Assembly: GCA_021107195.1 (NCBI GenBank)
Contig: JAIOTF010000423.1
Location: 1-5,761, forward strand
Origin: Anaerolineaceae bacterium
Lineage (GTDB): Bacteria > Chloroflexota > Anaerolineae > Anaerolineales > Anaerolineaceae
Direction: 5' to 3'
DNA: 5,761 bases
In this document: positions 1 to 5,761 of the stretch, one piece after another
Numbering within the stretch: the first letter of the stretch is position 1
Layout of the letters: the number at the start of each line of letters is the position of its first letter
The notes under the pieces: generated by a model
The model's input: only the letters and a program-made list of their open reading frames with translations
Databases searched by the model: none
Told to the model about the DNA's origin: nothing
Position numbers and translations under genes: made by a program

Positions 1-1327
1 GAGGGGTAGCTTTGTGATCGGCTATGTTTGACTGGGGGTCGAGATCCCAGTCGTAGGGACCGTCGAGACAGTCATCATCGCACGGCACGCGACCCGGCCC
101 AGGGAAGTTGAAATCCGGTCCGGCGGCATGGCCGGACCAGGCATTACAGGTACAGGGGGCATCACTGCCAGGACTGCTGGAATGGCTGTCGCATTTTCCG
201 GCGGCATCAACGCATAAGGGCGCACCTTCGTCATACGTCCACCAGCGGTCACTCATCGAGGCATGGGTCATGGTTGGGCAGGTGTAGCCGGTCTTGGCGG
301 AGCTGTCCCAATCCAGCCCGTCGCCATCCCGGTCTTCGGGGTTGACGGGGTTGAAGCGTCCAGTGCCCTGCCACATGCTCCAGCGGTACCTTCTGTCGGG
401 GTCATCGTGCAGGCGGATGGCGTTAACGGCCAGTTTGGCATTGTCCATCGAGTTGCTCAAACTTACGGATACGCCAGCCTGGTTCTTAATTGGCTGTACG
501 ATGGCCTGGCTGTCAAAGGTAACCAGCGAGACCTGGTCATACCCAGGATAGAGAGAGTCGATCAGGGCTTTGGCGGCCAGCTTGGCGTCCAGCAGCGGCT
601 GGCAGGAGCCGGGATCATTGGGGTTGTATCCTGGCTGGCCGAGCGGGATCGGGTTGCAGCCGCTGCCGGCGGCGTTGGGGTTGTAGCCGAGGACATCATA
701 CGGGGCAGGTGCTGTGGTTTCCTCACCCATTGATTCAGAGACATCCAGCACGATGACGATATCGATGGGGGCTGCCTCAGAAACGGAGGAGGTGGTGAGG
801 TTGATTGAATTGAAGCCCAGCAGATGCAGGAAGTAGAGCGGTGCGTCGATATTGGCGCCGACATAGATCAGTTTCCGCGGCGATTCGTTGGCTGTCGTGT
901 CCGGACAGAGATTATAGAACGTCGGGATCGTAGTTTGCAGATCTGCATCGCGCAGTCCATCTGAGTCTTCATCGCATACTTTCAGTATCAATTCGGTGCT
1001 GCTCATATCCACATTGTGCATGCGCAGCACTTCGCTGGCGGTTTGTGCCATCGAAACGACGCGGTCAGCCGTATTGACGTTACCTTCAAAGCTTTTGAAG
1101 TCGTTGGCGGCAGCTACTGCGGCCGCATCGACGGCACGCTTGAGCTGGCCGTAGGTGATGTACATTGCGCCGGCATCTACGGCGAGGCCAATAAAGAACA
1201 ACAGCGCCAGCAAGGAAACGGCAAAAATTACCATTACCTGGCCGCGCGGGTGCGCTGGCTGGCCGGTATCAGGGTTTTGGCGTGGGCGTCGGCGCAGCAG
1301 CTGGAAGTGGCATGATCGTATACGCAT
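1..1327 (-). CDS. TadG-like vWA-domain protein, C-terminus beyond the left edge
   Basis: A probable surface or pilus-assembly-associated protein of the Tad/Flp family. The frame is open for 442 codons and runs off the window. The ATG at 1327 is the first start after an in-frame TGA at 1336-1334, with a GAGGA ribosome-site-like stretch close upstream. Residues 1-28 are basic and proline-rich. Residues about 31-54 form one hydrophobic helix followed by VDAGAMY, the usual N-terminus of Tad/TadG-like proteins. Residues about 188-272 look like the start of a vWA domain: strand IDIVIVLD, then the metal-site motif D195-x-S197-x-S199, and later LVTFDS (268-273). An insert after the metal site repeats GYNPN twice (214-218, 233-237). 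From about residue 330 the chain is rich in Cys, Asp and Trp. DxDxDG loops occur at D119-D127 and D332-D339. The third metal-site segment (Thr) is not recognisable in the visible part. The gene overlaps the TadE-like gene by 59 bases. Family call is fairly sure; the exact pilus role is inferred. Confidence 0.85.
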   Translation of the reverse strand, partial: MRIRSCHFQLLRRRPRQNPDTGQPAHPRGQVMVIFAVSLLALLFFIGLAVDAGAMYITYGQLKRAVDAAAVAAANDFKSFEGNVNTADRVVSMAQTASEVLRMHNVDMSSTELILKVCDEDSDGLRDADLQTTIPTFYNLCPDTTANESPRKLIYVGANIDAPLYFLHLLGFNSINLTTSSVSEAAPIDIVIVLDVSESMGEETTAPAPYDVLGYNPNAAGSGCNPIPLGQPGYNPNDPGSCQPLLDAKLAAKALIDSLYPGYDQVSLVTFDSQAIVQPIKNQAGVSVSLSNSMDNAKLAVNAIRLHDDPDRRYRWSMWQGTGRFNPVNPEDRDGDGLDWDSSAKTGYTCPTMTHASMSDRWWTYDEGAPLCVDAAGKCDSHSSSPGSDAPCTCNAWSGHAAGPDFNFPGPGRVPCDDDCLDGPYDWDLDPQSNIADHKATP

Positions 1328-2093
1328 GGATCCTCATTGGGCTTGGAACAAATACAGTGAAAAACGGAATATTCATTACTTGCTCGTAGCAATAATAAAA
1401 TTCCACGGCCACAAAGCCGCGATTGGGACGGGAGGCCGGGGTAGGAGTGTTGGCTCCCGCATTCAACAGGTCATTGATGCGGGCTTCAGTGTAATACGGT
1501 GCGGTGCGGAGGATATTGGCTGCACCCTGGGTGCCGGTGCAGTCGTATTGCCAGTTGTCGGAATGGCCGCCGTCCAGGTCGTTGTTGGACAGCGCCCAGG
1601 TTGTGACAGGTGATTCTGCACTGCTGTGGCGGTCGACTACGGTGAAGACCGAAATGAGCACATCATCCACTGCGGGGTCCAGTTCAACAAAAGAATTCAA
1701 TCCGTTGCAGAATTTGCAATGGGCGGGACGCCCGGGATCACCGACCGCGAAACCAATGCAGTCTGTGCATTGATCGTCTGTTTGCGGCGGCGAAAGGATG
1801 CAGGCGGTATGCCAGTAAAAATTGAAGGGCTCGGGGGCGCTGCAATCGACTGCCGAGATTTGCGCCTGGATCTCAGGGCGCGAGTCACGGGCCGAGGCAA
1901 AGCGGGCAGCCTCACGGGTCAGGTCGAGTGCATCCAGATAGCGCCCGAGGAACAGGGTCACTTCGGCCAAACCCAGCAACATGACCAGCAAGATGGGTAT
2001 TACCAGGGCGAGTTCTACAAAGGATTGACCGCGCCAGCGGGGGCTGTCGGCATTCCGGCGGAATATTCGATGACGTTGAAAGAATTTTTTCAT
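1269..2093 (-). CDS. TadE-like pseudopilin/pilus assembly protein
   Basis: A 274-residue protein with a TadE-like N-terminus. Residues 1-21 are strongly basic. RGQSFVELALVIPILLVML (21-39) begins the single hydrophobic helix. G22 followed by E27 fits the Gly-x4-Glu prepilin-peptidase pattern known for TadE/TadF pseudopilins. The segment LDLTREAARFAS (56-67) is also typical of the family. The rest should lie outside the membrane. It has eight cysteines, including C109-x2-C112-x13-C126-x2-C129, and ends in a Pro/Thr tail (PTPTPKP). TadE-like proteins are often 130-200 residues, so this one has an enlarged ectodomain. The ATG at 2093 is preceded by AGGT five bases upstream and by a good promoter. 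The stop lies 59 bases inside the following vWA gene. TadE and TadF cannot be told apart here, so no symbol is given. Confidence 0.85.
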   Translation of the reverse strand: MKKFFQRHRIFRRNADSPRWRGQSFVELALVIPILLVMLLGLAEVTLFLGRYLDALDLTREAARFASARDSRPEIQAQISAVDCSAPEPFNFYWHTACILSPPQTDDQCTDCIGFAVGDPGRPAHCKFCNGLNSFVELDPAVDDVLISVFTVVDRHSSAESPVTTWALSNNDLDGGHSDNWQYDCTGTQGAANILRTAPYYTEARINDLLNAGANTPTPASRPNRGFVAVEFYYCYEQVMNIPFFTVFVPSPMRIHAYTIMPLPAAAPTPTPKP

Positions 2094-2127
2094 AATTGAC
2101 CTGTGGTTATCTTAAATACCTGATTTT

Positions 2128-2156
2128 ACGATACAGCACAGTACCACAAATGTCAA
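2128..2156 (-). promoter_or_regulatory. Sigma-70-type promoter for the Tad gene pair
   Basis: On the minus strand there is a perfect -35 box TTGACA (2156-2151), a 17-base spacer, and a -10 box TATCGT (2133-2128; four of six consensus bases). Transcription would start near 2121, leaving a leader of roughly 28 bases before the ATG at 2093. No operator or riboswitch-like structure is evident in that leader. It is the only good promoter match I found by eye in the gap between the two divergent blocks. Confidence 0.6.
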
Positions 2157-2306
2157 TGCGTGACGACAATCTGTACAGTGATTCGGACGAGTTTGTAACA
2201 AAAACGCGACAAAAAGGCTGCGAGGCCCGTTTGCCGGTTCTGACGATTGCATCTGGCCGAAAAAAATGTCATACTGGAAACACAAATAGAACATACGTGC
2301 TATTTG

Positions 2307-2313
2307 AAAGGAG
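2307..2313 (+). promoter_or_regulatory. Ribosome binding site deciding a TTG start
   Basis: AAAGGAG sits eight bases before the in-frame TTG at 2322. This is the best ribosome site near the gene start and argues for TTG 2322 over the upstream in-frame TTG at 2247. Using 2247 would turn the AAAGGAG itself into codons and add 25 residues with no recognisable feature. Confidence 0.7.
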
Positions 2314-2321
2314 CTTCACCG

Positions 2322-2639
2322 TTGAGCCTGATTCCGGGTGCCCGTAACCGGCCCTCAGCCGGCGAAAACCGTCAGCTTAGTCCTGGCGTGTTCAGGGAGA
2401 TCGCCATCTTGCGCGATCTGATCTTGCGCATCAATGATCTGGCGGAGGAAGAAACCACCCTGCCGGAATTGCGGCGGGTGCTGGATAGCTTGAGCCGCGC
2501 CAGCGAGCGGCTGGTGAAACTGCTGTATGCCCAGAAGAGTCTGCATGACAACAAGGAAAATGCTTCCGCCTTGCAGGACGCGCTGGCAGAAATGCTCAAG
2601 CGGTTTGACAAAACAGGCAGCAGCGATTCAGGCGCATAA
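2322..2639 (+). CDS. Small helical protein, possible terminase small-subunit-like
   Basis: A 105-residue protein beginning with TTG, supported by AAAGGAG upstream. Residues 1-20 are Arg/Pro/Gly-rich and probably flexible. The rest is charged and leucine-rich and should form three helices at about 23-44, 47-74 and 78-97. The segment around REIAILRDLILRINDLAEE recalls the helical C-terminal part of hypothetical proteins that I remember next to terminase genes in Chloroflexota elements. That resemblance is from memory and not tested. Its place at the head of a packaging block fits a small terminase, which would recognise phage DNA and load it on TerL. However, no clear helix-turn-helix is visible and the protein is short, so it may be truncated or a different packaging accessory. 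The next gene starts only after a 299-base gap. Confidence 0.55.
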   Translation: MSLIPGARNRPSAGENRQLSPGVFREIAILRDLILRINDLAEEETTLPELRRVLDSLSRASERLVKLLYAQKSLHDNKENASALQDALAEMLKRFDKTGSSDSGA

Positions 2640-2677
2640 GGCGCAGGTCGAAACGGGAAGCATTCCGGGCGGGCGAA

Positions 2678-2826
2678 GTCCAGAGGACGGCGTCCGGCGG
2701 CTGGCAGTGCCCAACAAGAGGGCCATTGGCTGGCGGTGTAACGGTGCGGACAAGCACCCGAAAAACGGAGCCCTTGCACCAGCCAGGCTGCCAGCCCTCT
2801 GGACGCCGCCCACAGGACCTGTTTTT
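2678..2826 (+). other. Long nested stem-loop followed by a T-run, in a 299-base gene-free stretch
   Basis: This lies in the gap 2640-2938. Paired arms seen directly: GTCC 2678-2681 with GGAC 2815-2818; CGGCGTCC 2688-2695 with GGACGCCG 2801-2808; GCTGGCAG 2700-2707 with CTGCCAGC 2788-2795; TGGCTGG 2727-2733 with CCAGCCA 2779-2785; and an apical hairpin GGTGC 2743-2747 with GCACC 2754-2758. Five T follow at 2822-2826. The arms are collinear and nested, so one folded RNA of about 140 bases is plausible, either a small RNA, a cis-regulatory structure or an attenuator. I recognise no known RNA family. Other reading frames across it give Cys/Pro/Arg-rich, gene-unlike translations. The rest of the gap (2640-2677, 2827-2922) shows nothing definite. 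Confidence 0.4.
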
Positions 2827-2938
2827 GGATGTACGTATTTATGCATCAATTCACCGGTTCGATTTTGCAAACGGTGCGGGAGATTGTGTCGTTGATCACA
2901 TTCACTCACGATGACAGTATCAGAGGAGAAAATGTAAC

Positions 2939-3217
2939 ATGCAGGATGTGCAGGCCGCATTGATCGCGGAACAGATGCACCACGCCCTGGATTTGATGCG
3001 GGCCGAGATCGACCTGCTCAAGGCACGCCAGGCGAGCAATATCGAGCTGATTGACCATCGCCTGTTGCGGCTGGAAGGGCAGATCGGAGATCATGAAGCG
3101 CGTTTGCAGGAGGCTACCCAGGGTGTGACCCAGTTCAAAGTATGGTCAGGGTTGACCTCGGGCAGTTCCTCGATCCTGGCGGTGGCTGCATTTCTCAAAG
3201 CGGTGGTGGGTTTGTGA
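2939..3217 (+). CDS. Small coiled-coil protein with C-terminal hydrophobic segment
   Basis: A 92-residue protein with ribosome site GAGGAGA (2923-2929) nine bases before the ATG. Residues about 4-65 are strongly helical with leucine/isoleucine heptad-like spacing and many charges, which suggests a coiled coil. Residues 69-92 (WSGLTSGSSSILAVAAFLKA, then VVGL) are hydrophobic and glycine/serine-rich and could be a membrane segment or tail anchor. This coil-then-membrane layout resembles XhlA-type phage proteins that work with holins, but I cannot show homology, and lysis genes usually sit elsewhere. It could instead be a packaging or capsid accessory. Its TGA overlaps the terminase ATG in the string TGATG, so the two are probably translationally coupled. 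Function unknown. Confidence 0.8.
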   Translation: MQDVQAALIAEQMHHALDLMRAEIDLLKARQASNIELIDHRLLRLEGQIGDHEARLQEATQGVTQFKVWSGLTSGSSSILAVAAFLKAVVGL

Positions 3218-4746
3218 TGGACATGCGCCAGACCTACCTCTTCCTGTTGGAAGACCCGCTGCGCTTTGCCAAAGCGGTATCGGGCATTACTCTGCGTGCC
3301 TATCAGGCTGAGGTGGTGTTGGCGATCCTCGATTCGGTGCGCAATGGGCGCGGCCTGAGCTTTGTGGTGATGTTCCCGCGCCAGTCCGGCAAGAATGAAC
3401 TGCAAGCGCAGTTGGAAACCTACCTGCTCCTGTTGCTCTCGCAAACGGATGCCGAGCTGGTTAAGGTTTCGCCCACCTGGAAACCGCAGGCACAGAACGC
3501 CATGCGCCGCCTGGAGCGCACCCTCTCGGCCAACCTGCTCACGCGCGATTTGTGGAAGAAAGAGTCGGGCTATATCTACCGCATTGGCCGGGCGCGCATT
3601 TTCTTCTTTTCCGGTAACCCGGAGGCGAATATCGTCGGGGCCACGGCCAGCACTTTGCTGGAAGTGGATGAGGCCCAGGATGTGCTGCCGGATAAATTCG
3701 ACAAGGATATTGCCCCGATGGCGGCTTCAACCAATGCGACGCGTGTCTTCTTCGGTACGGCCTGGACCAGCGATACTCTGCTGGCGCGCGAGCTGCGGGC
3801 TGCCAAAAAAGCAGAATCCAGGGACGGCCAGAGACGCAGTTTTGTGCTGACGGCTGAGGAAGTGGGAACGCTGCTGCCGTCGTATCGCGCTTTTGTAGCC
3901 GGGCGGGTGGCACGCCTGGGGCGCAGCCATCCGTTGGTGCGCACGCAGTTCTTTTCAGAGGAGATCGAGTCGGGCGGGGGGCTGTTCCCGCTGGAACGGT
4001 GTTTGCTGATGCGGGGGGAGCATCCGCCGCTGTCAAAGCCCCAGCCGGGGGAGGCATATGCTTTTCTGATCGATGTGGGCGGTGAAGATGCCGCCGCCAG
4101 TCAGCCGGCAGGCGAGGGTCTGGAGAATCCCGCCCGCGACCTGACTGCCCTGACCATCGTCGCCGTGGGACTGGCCGGGCTGGATGATCCCTTGCTGCGC
4201 AAACCGGTCTACCGGGTGGTGCATCGCCGCCAGTGGCAGGGCACGCCCCACAGTCAACTTTATGGTCAGATCATGACCCTGGCAGAAACATGGCAGCCGC
4301 AGCAGGTGGTGGTGGATGCCACCGGGGTGGGGGCGGGACTGGCGAGTTTCCTCACCGCTGCCCTGCCGGGGCGCGTAACGCCCTTCGTGTTCACTGCGGC
4401 CAGTAAATCGAAGTTGGGTTGGGATTTTCTGGGTGTGATCGAGACCGGGCGCTTTAAGGATTACGCCTGTGAGGGAGAGGATACCGAAGCAACCCGGCTG
4501 CAAGAGCTGTTTCTGGGGCAGGCTGCGGCCTGTGAGAGGCAGATGCGCCGCGGGCCAGAGCATCATCTGGCCTGGGGTGTGCCCGACGGGCGGCGGGAAG
4601 CGAACAGCGGCGACTGGCTGCATGATGACTTGCTGGTTTCAGCAGCGTTATGTGCTGTGCTGGACAAAATGCCCTGGTACACCCCGCAGCCGGGAGCTAT
4701 TCTGCAGGCGGCTGACCCGCTGGATGAGCTGGATTGGGGATTCTAG
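3217..4746 (+). CDS. terL: Phage terminase large subunit (TerL), complete
   Basis: A 509-residue packaging motor: an ATPase that drives DNA into the capsid plus a nuclease that cuts concatemers. ATPase signs in order: Q30 in LRAYQAEVV; Walker A PRQSGKNE (54-61) with K59; Walker B LLEVDEAQD (147-155) with D151 and catalytic E152; coupling motif FFGTAWTS (178-185). The RNase H-like nuclease follows: D286 in LIDVGG, D367 in VVVDATGVGAG, and D470/D471 in HDDLLVSAALC, giving the expected acidic triad. Length is normal for the family. The ATG at 3217 overlaps the preceding stop by one base, with the purine-rich GGTGGTGGG a few bases upstream. An in-frame upstream ATG at 3142 is possible but would lie inside the previous gene and add glycine-rich sequence with no motif; ATG 3223 is a second alternative. 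No broken motifs are seen, so it looks functional. Confidence 0.95.
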   Translation: MDMRQTYLFLLEDPLRFAKAVSGITLRAYQAEVVLAILDSVRNGRGLSFVVMFPRQSGKNELQAQLETYLLLLLSQTDAELVKVSPTWKPQAQNAMRRLERTLSANLLTRDLWKKESGYIYRIGRARIFFFSGNPEANIVGATASTLLEVDEAQDVLPDKFDKDIAPMAASTNATRVFFGTAWTSDTLLARELRAAKKAESRDGQRRSFVLTAEEVGTLLPSYRAFVAGRVARLGRSHPLVRTQFFSEEIESGGGLFPLERCLLMRGEHPPLSKPQPGEAYAFLIDVGGEDAAASQPAGEGLENPARDLTALTIVAVGLAGLDDPLLRKPVYRVVHRRQWQGTPHSQLYGQIMTLAETWQPQQVVVDATGVGAGLASFLTAALPGRVTPFVFTAASKSKLGWDFLGVIETGRFKDYACEGEDTEATRLQELFLGQAAACERQMRRGPEHHLAWGVPDGRREANSGDWLHDDLLVSAALCAVLDKMPWYTPQPGAILQAADPLDELDWGF

Positions 4747-4853
4747 GATGGAATGCACAACAAATGCAGCAACACTTTGGTGGTTATGTGGTTGACACGA
4801 TAACGACTGAAGTTGTTGCTGCAAGAGCAGCTTACCTCATTGAGGAGAGAGAT
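4747..4853 (+). other. Spacer between terminase and portal genes, with inverted repeat
   Basis: This 107-base stretch is AT-richer than both neighbours. A perfect 10-bp inverted repeat, TGCAGCAACA (4765-4774) and TGTTGCTGCA (4814-4823), encloses 39 bases. No T-run follows, so it is not a standard terminator. The portal ribosome site GAGGAGAGA (4842-4850) begins 19 bases later. The portal frame is open back through the whole spacer, with an in-frame ATG at 4764 that lacks a good ribosome site. A TTGACA at 4792-4797 has no matching -10 box. Confidence 0.45.
4842..4850 (+). promoter_or_regulatory. Ribosome binding site of the portal gene
   Basis: GAGGAGAGA, with its GGAG core ending six bases before the ATG at 4854. 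This favours ATG 4854 over the upstream in-frame ATG at 4764. Confidence 0.7.
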
Positions 4854-5761
4854 ATGAGTTTATGGATTGAACGCATTTTCCCGCGTCAGACGGCACGCCT
4901 GCGCAGTGCAGCCTTGAGCGCCGCCCCGCCGGAGACTGACCTGACCTTTGCCGTAGGGCTGCCCGCCAGTGGAATCAGTGACCGGGATCGCTTTCCGCAT
5001 GACAGACGCGAGGTGCTGGCTCAGGCAGTGCAGGCCTGGCGCACCAACCCCCTGGGACGGCGAATTGTCGGCCTGACCACCCAGTACGTATTGGGTGACG
5101 GAATTACCGTCTCCAGCGAGCACCCGGCGGCCAATCGTTTTCTCAAACAGTTTTGGGAGCACCGCCTGAATCGCATGAACACGCGCTGCGGGGAGTGGTG
5201 CGATGAATTGACCCGCACCGGCAACCTGTTTGTGATGCTCTCGACCGACCCGGCCGGAATGTCGTATGTGCGTGCTTTCCCGGCAGCCGCTATTGAGCGT
5301 ATTGAAGCCCAGCCGCATGACATTGAGCAGCCATTGGCTTTTTGGCCGGTGCGTACTGCACAGGAACTCGACCCACCCGCCTGGCCTGTTTACGATGAAG
5401 CCAATGATCACCCCGACGCCTGCGGGGCCTGGCCAACGGTCATGCTGCACTATGCGATCAATCGCCCGGTGGGGGCGCAGTGGGGTGAATCTGATCTGGC
5501 CCCGCTGCTGCGCTGGCTGGCACGCTATGCCAACTGGCTGGAAGACCGCGCCCGCCTTAACCGCTATCGCAATGCCTTCCTGTTCACGGTCACCGGGCGT
5601 TGGCCGACAGCCGCCCAACGCATCGCTCGTCAGAATGAGTTGAATGCCAATCCGCCGCGCCCGGGTGCAATCCTGGTCAGTGACGAGAGTGAGCAGTGGT
5701 CGTTCCTCAGTCCCAAGCTGGAATCGAGTGACGCTAACAGCGATGGCCTGGCCTTGAAGAA
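4854..5761 (+). CDS. Phage portal protein, C-terminus beyond the right edge
   Basis: The first 302 codons of a probable portal protein, the ring at one capsid vertex through which TerL pumps DNA and to which the tail joins. The frame has no stop to the window end. Portal-like features: NPLGRRIVGLTTQYVLGDGI (65-84), the early helix and glycine turn common in portals; TGNLFVML (122-129) followed by a short strand and PAAAIERIE; HYAINRP before a helix starting GESDLAPLLRWLARYANWLE (211-230), then an Arg/Asn-rich stretch and FLFTVTG. Full portals are often 400-550 residues, so about 55-75% is present. It lies directly after TerL, which is the usual phage order and strengthens the call. The start is set by GAGGAGAGA six to ten bases upstream. 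Subfamily cannot be decided from what is visible. Confidence 0.85.
   Translation, partial: MSLWIERIFPRQTARLRSAALSAAPPETDLTFAVGLPASGISDRDRFPHDRREVLAQAVQAWRTNPLGRRIVGLTTQYVLGDGITVSSEHPAANRFLKQFWEHRLNRMNTRCGEWCDELTRTGNLFVMLSTDPAGMSYVRAFPAAAIERIEAQPHDIEQPLAFWPVRTAQELDPPAWPVYDEANDHPDACGAWPTVMLHYAINRPVGAQWGESDLAPLLRWLARYANWLEDRARLNRYRNAFLFTVTGRWPTAAQRIARQNELNANPPRPGAILVSDESEQWSFLSPKLESSDANSDGLALK

Larger units (their letters stand above)
2094..2321. other. Divergent intergenic region between Tad and phage-packaging blocks
   Basis: This 228-base gap is more AT-rich than the flanking genes. It holds the minus-strand promoter at 2128-2156 and the plus-strand ribosome site at 2307-2313. A plus-strand promoter is not convincing: the best candidate, TTGCAT (2247-2252) with CATACT (2270-2275) at 17-base spacing, matches only part of each consensus. 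No tRNA, integrase-type core repeat or clear terminator was seen. If the right block is a prophage, its left boundary may be in this gap, but no attachment site can be identified from one side. Confidence 0.5.

Noticed and set aside
263..733. 156-codon plus-strand open frame
   Set aside because: Antisense to the vWA domain region; Val/Gly/Ala-rich translation with no recognisable motif.
2171..2178. CTGTACAG palindrome as an operator
   Set aside because: Only eight bases, a single copy, and not overlapping the identified promoter; expected by chance.
2812..2826. Short ACAG/CTGT hairpin with T5 as a stand-alone terminator
   Set aside because: The stem is only four to five base pairs with a tiny loop, too weak alone; it is recorded as part of the larger structured element instead.
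2628..2960. Minus-strand 110-codon frame across the gap, and plus-strand frames 2527-2895 and 2726-2914
   Set aside because: Translations are Cys/Pro/Arg-rich and patternless, and starts lack convincing ribosome sites. The paired arms explain the sequence better than a protein does.
4033..4623. 196-codon open frame on the minus strand
   Set aside because: Antisense to the nuclease half of TerL, whose catalytic residues are all in the plus-strand frame.
4734..4750. Programmed frameshift fusing TerL to the portal
   Set aside because: No classical slippery heptamer is present near the TerL stop, and the portal has its own good ribosome site.
4792..4797. TTGACA before the portal gene as a promoter
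   Set aside because: No acceptable -10 box lies 15-19 bases downstream; GTTGCT is poor.
4860..5618. 252-codon open frame on the minus strand
   Set aside because: It lies wholly antisense to the portal gene, which has family-like motifs and a strong ribosome site. The antisense translation shows no domain; such shadows are common in GC-rich genes.

Overview
The window joins two unrelated gene blocks that point away from each other. The left block (about 1-2093, minus strand) encodes two Tad/Flp-type secreted proteins of the cell surface. The right block (about 2322-5761, plus strand) is a tailed-phage DNA-packaging module. The DNA is fairly GC-rich in the genes and more AT-rich in the 228-base gap between the blocks. 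Tad proteins with long Cys-rich, Asp-rich ectodomains next to this style of packaging gene suggest an environmental bacterium, possibly Chloroflexota (Anaerolineae-like). That placement is an inference from memory of such proteins; no rRNA or marker gene is present.

Left block. A TadE-like protein (start 2093) and a TadG-like von Willebrand factor A (vWA) protein (start 1327, running off the left edge) overlap by 59 bases, so they are almost certainly one operon. A good sigma-70-type promoter (TTGACA, 17-base spacer, TATCGT on the minus strand) lies about 35 bases upstream of the TadE-like gene. Both proteins have a short basic N-terminus and one membrane helix, with the remainder expected outside the membrane. 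Both ectodomains are rich in cysteine, and the vWA protein also carries two DxDxDG calcium-loop-like motifs.

Right block, in order: a 105-residue helical protein with a TTG start and a strong ribosome site (possible small terminase); a 299-base gap holding a long, imperfect, nested stem-loop followed by five T; a 92-residue coiled-coil protein with a hydrophobic C-terminus; a complete large terminase (TerL) whose ATG overlaps the stop of the previous gene by one base; a 107-base AT-richer spacer with a 10-bp inverted repeat; and the first 302 codons of a portal protein that continues past the right edge. TerL keeps its ATPase and nuclease motifs, so packaging looks functional. The proposed working order is that TerS selects DNA, TerL translocates and cuts it, and the portal is the capsid entry channel.

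No integrase, repressor, tRNA, transposase, CRISPR array or defence gene is visible. The most unexplained element is the structured non-coding stretch at about 2678-2826, between the possible small terminase and the coiled-coil gene.
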